Shown here: piece after piece, positions 1 through 7,151 of the stretch
Layout of the letters: the number at the start of each line of letters is the position of its first letter
Numbering within the stretch: position 1 is the first letter of the stretch
From: CAYQLY01 sp964418605
GTDB lineage: Bacteria; Bacteroidota; Bacteroidia; Cytophagales; Cyclobacteriaceae
DNA: 64,000 nucleotides
Direction of reading: 5' to 3'
Assembly (NCBI GenBank): GCA_964418605.1
Contig: CAYQLY010000001.1
Location: 124,001-188,000 of the forward strand
Made by a program: the position numbers and the translations under genes
Notes under the pieces: model-generated
Database searches by the model: none
Told to the model about the DNA's origin: nothing
What the model saw: the letters and a program-made list of their open reading frames with translations, nothing else

Positions 1-861
1 TTTTTTTATCAGTTTAAACAAATCTATCCATCGGATACTCATTATAGAAAATCAGTAACGATAGATCAAAGGACTAAATTAAAAGCAGAGGCTTTAATGA
101 ATATATATAAATTTAATATAGATGAGATGTTAATATCTATAGATTTAGATAAAAATATACCTATATTAACTGAACAATATGATTCACCTCAAAAAATAGC
201 AAAATATTTAAGAAGTTTTTGGAAAATTCCAAAAGGACCAATTGAAAATTTATGCAAACTAGCTGAAAGTAATGGTATAATTGTAATATACGTAGATTTT
301 GAGACTGATAAGATAGAAGGTAGAACCATTATTTCTGATATTGGTAATCCTATTGTTTTTATTAATATAAATTCATCGGGTGATAGGCAAAGATTAACAT
401 TAGCTCATGAAATAGCACATGTTATTCTACACTTAAATACAATGCCTACTTTCACTAGAGATGAAGAATTGGAAGCATTTACATTTGCTCATGAATTTTT
501 GATGCCATTATCAGAGTGTCAATATGATCTAAATGATCAATTATCATTAGCTAAATTATCTGATCTAAAAAGAACATGGAAGCTTTCAATGCAGTCAATA
601 TTAAATAGAGCTCAAAAAGAAAATTTAACTAATAAAAATAGGTGCAGGTATTTGTGGTCTCTAATCACTTCTAAAGGATGGAAAAAGAGAGAACCTATAG
701 ATATACCTAAAGAAACCCCAACTACTTTAGATAAAATGATAGAAGCTTTTATAAAAGATTTAAACTATACTAAAACAGACTTATCTAAAATGTTTAAATT
801 AAATTTTGAAGAATTTGAAAAAAGATATTTTTCTCAAGTTAATAAGTTAAGAATTACATAA
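1..861 (+). CDS. ImmA/IrrE family metallopeptidase, 5' end outside window
   Basis: The frame is open from base 1, so the true start is to the left; 286 residues are visible. The first ATG in view (97) gives 254 residues, but upstream codons continue without a stop and look like the linker that precedes this domain in HTH-ImmA proteins, so I treat it as truncated by the window. The zinc-peptidase motif HEIAH is in LAHEIAHVILH, with a downstream helical E-A-F-A-E-like segment (EAFTFAHEFLMP) giving the third ligand. Family members cleave repressors or regulate mobile elements and some act in defence. The next gene, with a nuclease-like motif, starts 45 bases downstream in the same direction. Confidence 0.85.
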   Translation, partial: FFYQFKQIYPSDTHYRKSVTIDQRTKLKAEALMNIYKFNIDEMLISIDLDKNIPILTEQYDSPQKIAKYLRSFWKIPKGPIENLCKLAESNGIIVIYVDFETDKIEGRTIISDIGNPIVFININSSGDRQRLTLAHEIAHVILHLNTMPTFTRDEELEAFTFAHEFLMPLSECQYDLNDQLSLAKLSDLKRTWKLSMQSILNRAQKENLTNKNRCRYLWSLITSKGWKKREPIDIPKETPTTLDKMIEAFIKDLNYTKTDLSKMFKLNFEEFEKRYFSQVNKLRIT

Positions 862-905
862 TTATTATTCTTTCTAGATGTAATTCAAAATAATAAATAG
901 TTAAT

Positions 906-2144
906 ATGTTGGAACATACACTTTTTAATTGCCAATCTACAACATCAAAGTTTGAAATTTGTTTTAATGAAATGCGGAATGAGATTAGTCTTAAAACCAA
1001 TGATTATATATTAAATGTAGATGTAAATGAATGGAAGCAATATTTTATAGAAAAATATAATTTTATTCCATTGACTGTTTTTCCAAATGAAGTAATAGTA
1101 AATCATTTAGCAACAGAAAAAACTAAATCGAAAAATTTTGGTATAGAATATGAAACTGAGGTATATAGATTTGAATTAAAAATACCTTTTACAGGTTCGG
1201 CTTCATTATTTATGTTACGACCAACTATAAGTAAAATCACTCATAAGAAAGTAGATACACAAAAGAATCCAGGATCAGAAAGTGGTTTTGTTATATTTAC
1301 TTTCACATTACATCAATTAAATGAAGAACAATTCAAATATGAAAAGCAAAGTTTAATAGATTTGGTGGTTCAAAACATTCCCTATATAAATGAAGATCTT
1401 GAAAAATTTAAACTAGATGTTATTAATTTGTTTGATTTAACTTATAATCTGAGAAAAGAAAAGATTTTATCAGAAAACTTATTCTTTGAAAGCCTTGATA
1501 TTAATGTTGAACGTAATACTGATAAAATTTTCGAGGTTCCATTTATACAAAAAAGTGAAATTCTTTCTCCAGTTGTTAATGATCAAACAACTAAAAAGTA
1601 TGTAAAAAATCCAACTTTAAATAATAAGATCTATGATAATATTTTAAATGTTATTAATATATTTTTTAAATCAGTAGAGAAAAAACCTTCTATATATAAA
1701 AGCAAAGATGAAGAGGGGCTTCGTGATTATATTCTACCAACATTAGAAACACGTTATTCTTTAATTGATAGTACAGTAACAGGAGAAACTTTTAATAAAG
1801 GTGGTAAAACTGATATTCTTATTAAATATAAAGATGGGACGAATTTATTTATTGCTGAATGTAAAATATGGAAAGGAGAAGCTGTATTATATGAAACCAT
1901 AGGTCAACTTTTTAATAGATATCTTACTTGGAGAGATAGTAAGGTAGCTATTATATTCTTCGTATCAAATAAAGATTTTAGTAAAACTTTAATTACTATA
2001 CAAGAAGCTGCTAAGAATCATTCTTATTTTCTGAAAGAAAACGGAATTAGAGATGAGAGCTCATTTTCCTACATATTTCATTTCCCAGAAGATAAAGAAA
2101 AGAAAATATTTTTAGAAATTATGGCTTTTCATTTTCCTAACTAG
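906..2144 (+). CDS. Hypothetical protein with C-terminal PD-(D/E)XK-like nuclease motif
   Basis: A protein of 412 residues that I cannot assign by name. Residues 1-250 show no motif I recognise. The C-terminal third contains D303 in GGKTDILI followed by E318-x-K320 in FIAECKIW, with hydrophobic strands on both sides and Q334 in the next helix. This spacing is the signature of the PD-(D/E)XK nuclease superfamily. It follows the ImmA/IrrE-like gene with a short gap and is probably cotranscribed. A DNA- or RNA-cleaving effector controlled by the peptidase is plausible, but only the motif is seen; catalytic activity is inferred. Codon use is very AT-rich like the rest of the island. Confidence 0.7.
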   Translation: MLEHTLFNCQSTTSKFEICFNEMRNEISLKTNDYILNVDVNEWKQYFIEKYNFIPLTVFPNEVIVNHLATEKTKSKNFGIEYETEVYRFELKIPFTGSASLFMLRPTISKITHKKVDTQKNPGSESGFVIFTFTLHQLNEEQFKYEKQSLIDLVVQNIPYINEDLEKFKLDVINLFDLTYNLRKEKILSENLFFESLDINVERNTDKIFEVPFIQKSEILSPVVNDQTTKKYVKNPTLNNKIYDNILNVINIFFKSVEKKPSIYKSKDEEGLRDYILPTLETRYSLIDSTVTGETFNKGGKTDILIKYKDGTNLFIAECKIWKGEAVLYETIGQLFNRYLTWRDSKVAIIFFVSNKDFSKTLITIQEAAKNHSYFLKENGIRDESSFSYIFHFPEDKEKKIFLEIMAFHFPN

Positions 2145-2322
2145 AAATATAAAATATGTTTCTTGAACAATATAGTAGGTTTTATTTTCCTCTATTATTA
2201 AGTTTCAAAAAGAAACAATTTGGTCCTTTAAGGGCACTATGAGAAATTTTCCAACAAAAAAACTTGCAAATTGCCTCTTTTAGGTTGTATATCGTGTTGC
2301 ATTACAAAAACCAAAATCTATA

Positions 2323-2412
2323 ATGATACTTGTTATCCAAATTTCAGCTCTCAAAGTTGGAATAGAAACCGAACCTAAAGATCCACCCCCTACTGGTCCG
2401 CTTAGATATTAA
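2323..2412 (+). pseudogene. Possible short or decayed KGG/Pro-rich precursor peptide
   Basis: A 29-codon frame ending in taa. Its C-terminal half, LKVGIETEPKDPPPTGPLRY, resembles the core of the intact peptides downstream (KGG then P-x-E and PPPTAPPP), with the GG pair changed to VG and the conserved tail after the proline block missing. It lacks the Lys-rich leader. It may be a diverged or truncated member of the family, or a chance match over a short stretch. Confidence 0.4.
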
Positions 2413-2708
2413 TTTTTGAAAACAAAACTATTGATTATGAGGATATTATACATTGCCTATTTTTCTTTCATTGATAATACAGCAAAATTTAATGAACAGT
2501 TTCGGCATCAGATTCTATTTTGATTTTATAGCATTAATTTTCTTAATTATCTTATTTTAGTCTAAAATATAAAATAATTATTCTTTTAAACTATTGACTT
2601 GAATTTATTTCGATAGTACATTTACTACAGATTTGTAAAAAAATTGATTTAGTTGAGTTGTGAAAGATATAAAAAAATTAGAGACAACATTGGGCAAACA
2701 AAAACCAT

Positions 2709-2800
2709 GGGATGTCTTGATGCTTCCAAAGAGTCACTACCACCTACGTTACCACCTTAACGATAAATGTAAATGATATCAAAATAAAATTAAAACGAAA
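2709..2800 (+). pseudogene. Frameshifted remnant of KGG/Pro-rich peptide gene
   Basis: Read in two frames this stretch gives a proline block (SLPPTLPP) followed by LTINVNDIKIKLK, the same tail as the two intact 42-residue peptides downstream. About eight bases equivalent to the PPAN codons are missing between them, so the frame is broken and a taa follows the proline block. The leader part is poorly conserved. This is direct sequence evidence for a dead third copy of the tandem family. Confidence 0.65.
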
Positions 2801-2822
2801 AAAATCTTAACACTAGTATTGT

Positions 2823-2951
2823 ATGAAAATAAAAAAGGTAAAAAAAGTTAAAGGAGGTCTCGATAAACCTTTAGAAACTCCACCACCTACAGCTCCACCG
2901 CCAGCGAATTTAACAATCAATGTAAATGACATTAAAGTAAAGCTGAAGTAA
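2823..2951 (+). CDS. 42-residue KGG/Pro-rich peptide, copy 1 (putative RiPP precursor or signal)
   Basis: A complete ORF of 42 codons plus taa. The N-terminus is Lys-rich (MKIKKVKKVKGG), with a Gly-Gly pair at residues 11-12, then a Pro-rich segment PPPTAPPP and a tail NLTINVNDIKVKLK. A basic leader ending in GG followed by a variable segment is the layout of Bacteroidota natural-product precursors cut by C39-type peptidases. No peptidase or ABC transporter is within the window. The neighbouring copy 36 bases downstream is nearly identical in sequence and spacing, which argues that the frame is real and selected. Confidence 0.75.
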   Translation: MKIKKVKKVKGGLDKPLETPPPTAPPPANLTINVNDIKVKLK

Positions 2952-2986
2952 AAATTTCAAAAAAAATATAACTATTGATAAATGAT

Positions 2987-3115
2987 ATGAAAATAAGAAA
3001 AGTAAAAAAAATAAAAGGAGGTTTTGATAAACCTAGAGAAACACCACCACCTACAGCTCCACCACCAGCGAATTTAACAATCAATGTAAATGACATTAAA
3101 ATAAAACTGAAATGA
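2987..3115 (+). CDS. 42-residue KGG/Pro-rich peptide, copy 2, overlapping the TPR gene
   Basis: Same length and architecture as copy 1: basic leader MKIRKVKKIKGG, then FDKPRETPPPTAPPP and the tail NLTINVNDIKIKLK. Differences from copy 1 are mostly conservative (K/R, V/I, L/F) while the Pro block and tail are kept, the pattern expected of coding sequence. Its stop codon overlaps the start codon of the downstream TPR lipoprotein gene (ATGA, 3112-3115), indicating translational coupling. The core resembles the peptide at 6128 (KGGF, P-x-E, PP). Function is unknown; precursor or signalling peptide is my inference. Confidence 0.8.
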   Translation: MKIRKVKKIKGGFDKPRETPPPTAPPPANLTINVNDIKIKLK

Positions 3116-4644
3116 GAAAAATTTACCTATTATTCTTACTTGTAGCCATTGCTTCTTGCAAAAAAGATGCTATTTTAACAGAAACCGAGAGTAAAATAGC
3201 CATCAATCAAAAATCACCGAATGATATAAGTGATAATGGAGAAGTTAATTATTTATATAGTGAGTGTTTGAAATATCTTTATACAGATGCTGAAAAGGCA
3301 AAGTCTTATGCTGAAAAACAATTAGGCTTATCTAAAGACAAAAATAATATTGATGGACAGGCTTCTGCTTATAATGTACTAGGAATAATAGAAAACAATA
3401 AGAAAAATTATGTTGATGCATTAAACTATTATGCGCTGGCTTTACCTTTAGCTTCTAAAGCACCTAATCAACTTATATTGGTTGAAATTTATATAAATAT
3501 AGCTTCAATTTATAAAGCTGTAAATTTAAAAGCTGACGCAAATTTATATTATAATAAAGCACTTGATTTAGCTCGCCAGATTGATAATCAAACTTACATT
3601 GCACTTATTCATTTTGGATTAGGATTAGCTAATCGTGATATAGATGATCTTAAATCTATAGATCATTATAAAATAGCTTTAAAGATCAGAGAGGAAATAG
3701 GGAGCAGTAAAGGGGTTGCGGAATGTTATAATGAATTAGCTAATATTTATTTTTCTCAAGGTCAATTTAGCCAAGCTAAGGAATACTATCTTAGATCGCT
3801 ATCAATCCAGGAGAAGACAGAAGATTTAGCTTTATCTAAGAATTATTTTAATTTAGGTTTGTCTTATAAAAAATTGAATGATTATAGTACTAGTTTTAGC
3901 TATCATTTAAAATCATTGTCTCTAGCTGAAAAATTAAATAATCAGATCATAATAGAATATAATTATACACATCTTGGATTATTATATTTAAATCAAAAAA
4001 ACTATACAAAAGCAATTGAAGAATTTACAAAATCTGAACTTCTAGCTGAAGAGCTTCATGATAATTCTTCTCTTATTGAAATCAGTAATTTACTTTTCAC
4101 TGCCTATACAGCAGTAGGTAATACAACGAAAGCTGGATACTATAAAGATAAGAGTGAAGATGTAGAGCCTACTTATCTTCAAGAGCAAATTAAAGCTATT
4201 AAAGTTGAAAATGAAAAACGTCTAGAAGTACAACGATTTAATCAAAGTTCTCTTTCAATAAAGGGGTCTCCTGAAAAAATGTTATGGATGATAGGAGTTG
4301 TAGTTGCATTAATTATTAGTGGAGCAGGCATTACTTTGTTGGGAATAAAAAGAAAAGTGAAAATAGTAGAAAAACCCATGGTTAAACTTCGAAAACCGGA
4401 ACTTGCAGATCTTAGTTGGTGGCATACAACTCAGTTTAAATGGATTAAAGAAGAGGTAGACAATACAAAGAAAATAATAGAAGGTTTAGAAATCATCATA
4501 AAAGAATCATCGGATAAGCCTACACGAGAAGTAGTACAACTAATTATTGAAGAGTTAAAGGAAAAGCTTAAAACTATTCAATATCTGGCTACATTCACAG
4601 ATGATGTAAATCCCAAAGAGCCACCTACTGCTTCCAATGATTAG
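3112..4644 (+). CDS. TPR-repeat membrane lipoprotein, orphan sensor-like
   Basis: 510 residues. The N-terminus is a lipoprotein signal with lipobox IASC (Cys16). Residues about 40-345 are consecutive tetratricopeptide units (for example the FSQAKEYYLRSLSIQEK and YTKAIEEFTKSELLAEEL segments). One transmembrane helix lies at about 390-412 (WMIGVVVALIISGAGITLLG), followed by about 100 cytoplasmic residues with a coiled-coil tendency. The layout is that of Bacteroidota TPR histidine kinases and TPR-LuxR regulators, but neither HisKA/HATPase nor HTH domain follows. It starts inside the stop codon of the 42-residue peptide gene, so the peptide and the TPR protein are made together. A peptide-binding or partner-scaffold role is inference. 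Confidence 0.8.
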   Translation: MRKIYLLFLLVAIASCKKDAILTETESKIAINQKSPNDISDNGEVNYLYSECLKYLYTDAEKAKSYAEKQLGLSKDKNNIDGQASAYNVLGIIENNKKNYVDALNYYALALPLASKAPNQLILVEIYINIASIYKAVNLKADANLYYNKALDLARQIDNQTYIALIHFGLGLANRDIDDLKSIDHYKIALKIREEIGSSKGVAECYNELANIYFSQGQFSQAKEYYLRSLSIQEKTEDLALSKNYFNLGLSYKKLNDYSTSFSYHLKSLSLAEKLNNQIIIEYNYTHLGLLYLNQKNYTKAIEEFTKSELLAEELHDNSSLIEISNLLFTAYTAVGNTTKAGYYKDKSEDVEPTYLQEQIKAIKVENEKRLEVQRFNQSSLSIKGSPEKMLWMIGVVVALIISGAGITLLGIKRKVKIVEKPMVKLRKPELADLSWWHTTQFKWIKEEVDNTKKIIEGLEIIIKESSDKPTREVVQLIIEELKEKLKTIQYLATFTDDVNPKEPPTASND

Positions 4645-4825
4645 TTTTTATTTCATGTGTTGCGTATTCTAGTAATTCTAAAATGCAGGTAGAAATCGTT
4701 TCTTTTTTATCTTCATTGAGTATTTTCATCGCTTGATAACGAACTATTCTATGATGAAGCTCTTCGGGAATAACTAAACAAACAGATTTTCCATTTTGAG
4801 AATTTTTATCCTTTTTCATAAGCAA
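4625..4825 (-). CDS. Small ribbon-helix-helix-like protein
   Basis: A 66-residue ORF; an in-frame ATG two codons in (4819) is an equally good start. The segment VCLVIPEELHHRIVRYQAMK looks like the strand plus first helix of a ribbon-helix-helix DNA-binding protein, followed by a second helix with a Thr/Ser-rich start (KKETISTCILELLEYA). It is convergent with the TPR gene, overlapping its last 20 bases, and divergent from the XRE regulator at 4926. Small regulators of this type are common on mobile elements. Assignment is by pattern only. Confidence 0.55.
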   Translation of the reverse strand: MLMKKDKNSQNGKSVCLVIPEELHHRIVRYQAMKILNEDKKETISTCILELLEYATHEIKTNHWKQ

Positions 4826-4925
4826 GTTTTAGACACTTTGTTTGAATGGTTAAAATTAGTAATTTAAAGTATATTTATAATCATATTTGGATAAATTATT
4901 AACAATTTAAATATATTTTATACAT

Positions 4926-5261
4926 ATGGAATTTGGAAAACGAATTAAACAAATGATTATGCACCTTGGGATGAGCCAGAATGAGTTTGGTAGAGAAATA
5001 GGCGTATCAGGAACGGTAGTATCTCATTGGGTAAATGAACGAAATGAACCTACGGTGGGCAAAGTGATAGAAATGCTAAACACTTTTCCAGACTTTTCTA
5101 CAAATTGGTTAGTAAGAGGGATTGGACCTATGCTAGAAGCAGATCTAAAGAAAGAGCAAAATAAAGAGGTATATAATGATAGTATGAATGAGCGATTAAA
5201 ATTAGTAGAAGAAAAAATCGAGCAGCTACTGAAAGAACGAGCTAGTAAAAAAGATAATTAA
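4926..5261 (+). CDS. XRE-family helix-turn-helix regulator
   Basis: 111 residues. Residues 4-66 form a Cro/C1-type HTH: FGKRIKQMIMHLGMSQNEFG, then the recognition-helix region GVSGTVVSHWVNERNEPT, and the NWLVRGIGPM segment typical of Bacteroidota XRE proteins. Residues 80-111 are charged and probably coiled coil. It is divergent from the small RHH-like gene with about 100 AT-rich bases between, a likely shared regulatory region. It is probably a repressor in the island; the target is not visible. Confidence 0.85.
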   Translation: MEFGKRIKQMIMHLGMSQNEFGREIGVSGTVVSHWVNERNEPTVGKVIEMLNTFPDFSTNWLVRGIGPMLEADLKKEQNKEVYNDSMNERLKLVEEKIEQLLKERASKKDN

Positions 5262-5262
5262 T

Positions 5263-5370
5263 GCACAAAAAAGTGGATTAGTCTTATTAGAAGATCGATT
5301 GGCTTCAAGAGAAGGGAGAAAATAAATCTATGGAAGTCAAATTGGAACCAATCCTGAAACTAATGAATAG
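5263..5370 (+). pseudogene. Nonsense-interrupted fragment resembling DUF6624 C-terminal region
   Basis: Immediately after the XRE stop, one frame reads SGLVLLEDRLASREGRK, then an in-frame taa, then IYGSQIGTNPETNE and a second stop. With the taa read as caa (Q) the segment becomes GRKQIYGSQIG, which matches my memory of a conserved stretch in DUF6624 proteins. No start or the rest of the gene is present. I read it as a gene remnant; the family match is from memory and needs a profile search. Confidence 0.4.
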
Positions 5371-5520
5371 TTGAGAAGTGGCAAGAAAGTACAGTAACAA
5401 AATAATATAAAAAGTTTCTATTTGTATTATTTTGTTAAAAAATATACTTAAAAAGAAAAATAAATTATTTTTATTGCAATTAATTTTTATATATAAAGTA
5501 ATTTTATATATATTTATCAC

Positions 5521-6048
5521 ATGAGATTTAGAAAACAAGAGACGATGCTTGCTATAATGCTAAGAAGATTTATCTTGTACACAATGTTCAACTATCTTTT
5601 TCTTTTTTCTATTTATAGCCAATCAAAAACCTATTCCATTCAAGGAAAAATAACTAACTCATCTAATATAAGTATAGCTTATTCGACTATTATTCTTAAA
5701 AAAGAACTAGATAGTACTATAGTTTCTGGATCTGTAACAGATAGTATAGGAGAATTTAAACTTGTTTCAATTCCACAAAATAAGTATTATGTTACGGTCT
5801 CCTCTATAGGATATCAATCTCAATCATTTCCTCTTTTTTTAAAGAAAGATACAATTAGCTTAAAGGTAACGGATGTGTTTCTAACACAACAAGAGTGTGT
5901 AATTCTAAATCAATATATTCTCAATTCTCAATATCATAATACAAGAGGACTAAGTCTATCTTTCTCTTACAATCTTGAGAAAGGCACGAAAATAAGTAAA
6001 AAGATCATACATGCCGGAAATGAAGAAGAAAAAAATAGAGTAAACTAA
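5521..6048 (+). pseudogene. Internally deleted TonB-receptor-type outer membrane protein
   Basis: The 175-residue ORF starts with a signal-like segment (FNYLFLFSIYSQSK) and a carboxypeptidase-regulatory-like domain at residues 37-120 (YSIQGKITN...DSIGEFKL...VSSIGYQSQSF). It then jumps to GLSLSFSYNLEKGTKISKK and HAGNEEEKNRVN, which look like the last beta-strand and tail of an OMP beta-barrel family receptor. The plug and nearly all of the barrel (several hundred residues in intact homologues) are missing while the frame is kept. I infer an in-frame deletion leaving a non-functional remnant; a small exported protein cannot be excluded. It lies directly upstream of the 49-residue peptide gene. 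Confidence 0.65.
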
Positions 6049-6127
6049 AAATATTACAATGGCCAACGTAATAGGAGATTGCTGAAAATCCTTAAAAGAG
6101 TAGGTGTAACTTTAAATTTTTAATAAT

Positions 6128-6277
6128 ATGTTAATACTAAAATCAAAACAGATTACAGAATTAAAAGAAAAGGCTGGCAAAGCCTTTTTACAGGCACATG
6201 TACTTAAAGGTGGTTTCGAGTTACCTAAGGAAATTCCGCCAGTTGTCGTACCGACAGCTCCATGTGATCGCGTTTAA
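6128..6277 (+). CDS. 49-residue KGG leader peptide, putative RiPP precursor
   Basis: A complete ORF of 49 codons plus taa. A charged helical leader of about 27 residues (ITELKEKAGKAFLQAH) ends in LKGG at 26-29, then a core FELPKEIPPVVVPTAPCDRV. The GG-type leader is typical of Bacteroidota natural-product precursors. The core shares KGGF, P-(K/R)-E and a Pro-rich block with the 42-residue peptides at 2823 and 2987. The only Cys (C46) is near the end. It is followed by a strong hairpin and then by genes for a secreted hydrolase and an E1-like adenylating enzyme. Precursor status is inferred from layout. Confidence 0.75.
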   Translation: MLILKSKQITELKEKAGKAFLQAHVLKGGFELPKEIPPVVVPTAPCDRV

Positions 6278-6286
6278 TTTTAATCC

Positions 6287-6315
6287 ATAGCTGGTAATTT
6301 TATATTACCAGCTAT
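6287..6315 (+). terminator. Hairpin between peptide gene and biosynthetic genes
   Basis: A perfect 12-bp stem: left arm atagctggtaat (6287-6298), 5-base loop, right arm attaccagctat (6304-6315). It starts ten bases after the peptide stop and ends 17 bases before the hydrolase start. There is no long T run after it, so it may act as a partial terminator or mRNA-stabilising element that keeps precursor levels above enzyme levels, as in many peptide operons. Confidence 0.65.
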
Positions 6316-6332
6316 ATTAATCCTTAATAAAA

Positions 6333-7151
6333 ATGATACGATATAAAATACTTATACTGATTTTAATAATCTTTCAATCTTCAAAAGATTTATGGGCTAT
6401 AAATCCAGAGAAAAAATATGTTTATAGTCCTCGTCAATATGGAATTACAGAATATGATAGTGTATTTTTGGAAACCTCTGATCAATACAAAATTTTTACT
6501 TGTCTATTCAAACCTTCTAAAAATTGGAATAATAAGACAATAATAATTGCCTATGGAGATGCAGGTAATATGTCTTATTGTTATTACCATGTATACAGGT
6601 TTCTAAGGCTAGGGTATAAGGTAATTACATTTGATTATAGAGGTTTTGGCAAAAGTCAGGACTTTGTTATAGATAAAAAGATGCTTTTTTATACTGAATA
6701 TATAAAAGATATGCAATCGGTTATTAATTATGCAAAACAAGATTCTACTAATCAAGAAATAGGAATAATTGCTTTTTCAATGGGAACAATCATTACAACT
6801 TATATAGTTAATGAAAATAAAATTGATTTTATAATAGGAGAAAACTATGTAACAGATGTGTCTAAAGTAATAGAAAGAATAAAATTGAATTATAATGAGG
6901 AGGTTTTTAAACCAAAAGAAGTAACATATAATAAATATGCAAAAATGATAAAGAACATAGATATGCCTTTGTTAATTTTTTCTGGTTCAAAAGATAAGAT
7001 AACTATGATAGAAGATGTGAAGCTTCTATCTCAATATAATGAAAAATGTGATCAAATTATTTATGATAATGATCATGGTATGGCACTTTCTACTCTTTCA
7101 AATAGTTATTTTGATGAAATTGAAGGTTTTATAAAAAAAAATAACTTATGA
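6333..7151 (+). CDS. Secreted alpha/beta hydrolase in peptide locus
   Basis: 272 residues with an N-terminal signal segment (ILILILIIFQSSKDLWA). The fold signature is clear: strand plus DYRGFGKS at 101-108, nucleophile elbow AFSMGT with S149, acid D221 in GSKDK and H248 in NDHGM. The elbow has Ala in place of the first Gly, as in many DUF-type lipases and peptidases. Its last four bases overlap the next gene (ATGA, 7148-7151). Beside a precursor peptide, it could be a periplasmic protease/esterase that trims or cyclises the product, or a self-immunity hydrolase; neither is shown by sequence. Confidence 0.8.
   Translation: MIRYKILILILIIFQSSKDLWAINPEKKYVYSPRQYGITEYDSVFLETSDQYKIFTCLFKPSKNWNNKTIIIAYGDAGNMSYCYYHVYRFLRLGYKVITFDYRGFGKSQDFVIDKKMLFYTEYIKDMQSVINYAKQDSTNQEIGIIAFSMGTIITTYIVNENKIDFIIGENYVTDVSKVIERIKLNYNEEVFKPKEVTYNKYAKMIKNIDMPLLIFSGSKDKITMIEDVKLLSQYNEKCDQIIYDNDHGMALSTLSNSYFDEIEGFIKKNNL

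Larger units (their letters stand above)
2145..2822. other. 678-base region without intact gene, holding decayed peptide-gene remnants
   Basis: No long open frame is present. From 2145 to about 2320 and from 2413 to about 2700 I see nothing recognisable beyond AT-rich sequence and a small gtttc-aaaaa-gaaac hairpin near 2203. Two stretches (2323-2412 and 2709-2800) resemble the KGG/Pro-rich peptide genes that follow and are listed separately. The region looks like a graveyard of duplicated precursor genes. Confidence 0.6.
2823..3115 (+). repeat. Tandem direct repeat of 129-base peptide gene
   Basis: Two units of 129 bases (2823-2951 and 2987-3115) separated by 35 bases. They match almost base for base across the last 70 bases and with scattered changes in the leader. 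A third, broken unit lies upstream at about 2709-2800. The array arose by local duplication. Confidence 0.85.

Noticed and set aside
5305..5538. Minus-strand ORF of 77 codons upstream of the receptor remnant
   Set aside because: Low-complexity Ile/Phe/Asn translation of AT-rich spacer without a recognisable motif, overlapping the DUF6624-like fragment.
6060..6086. Nine-codon frame before the 49-residue peptide gene
   Set aside because: Far too short and without conservation or leader motif; treated as spacer.
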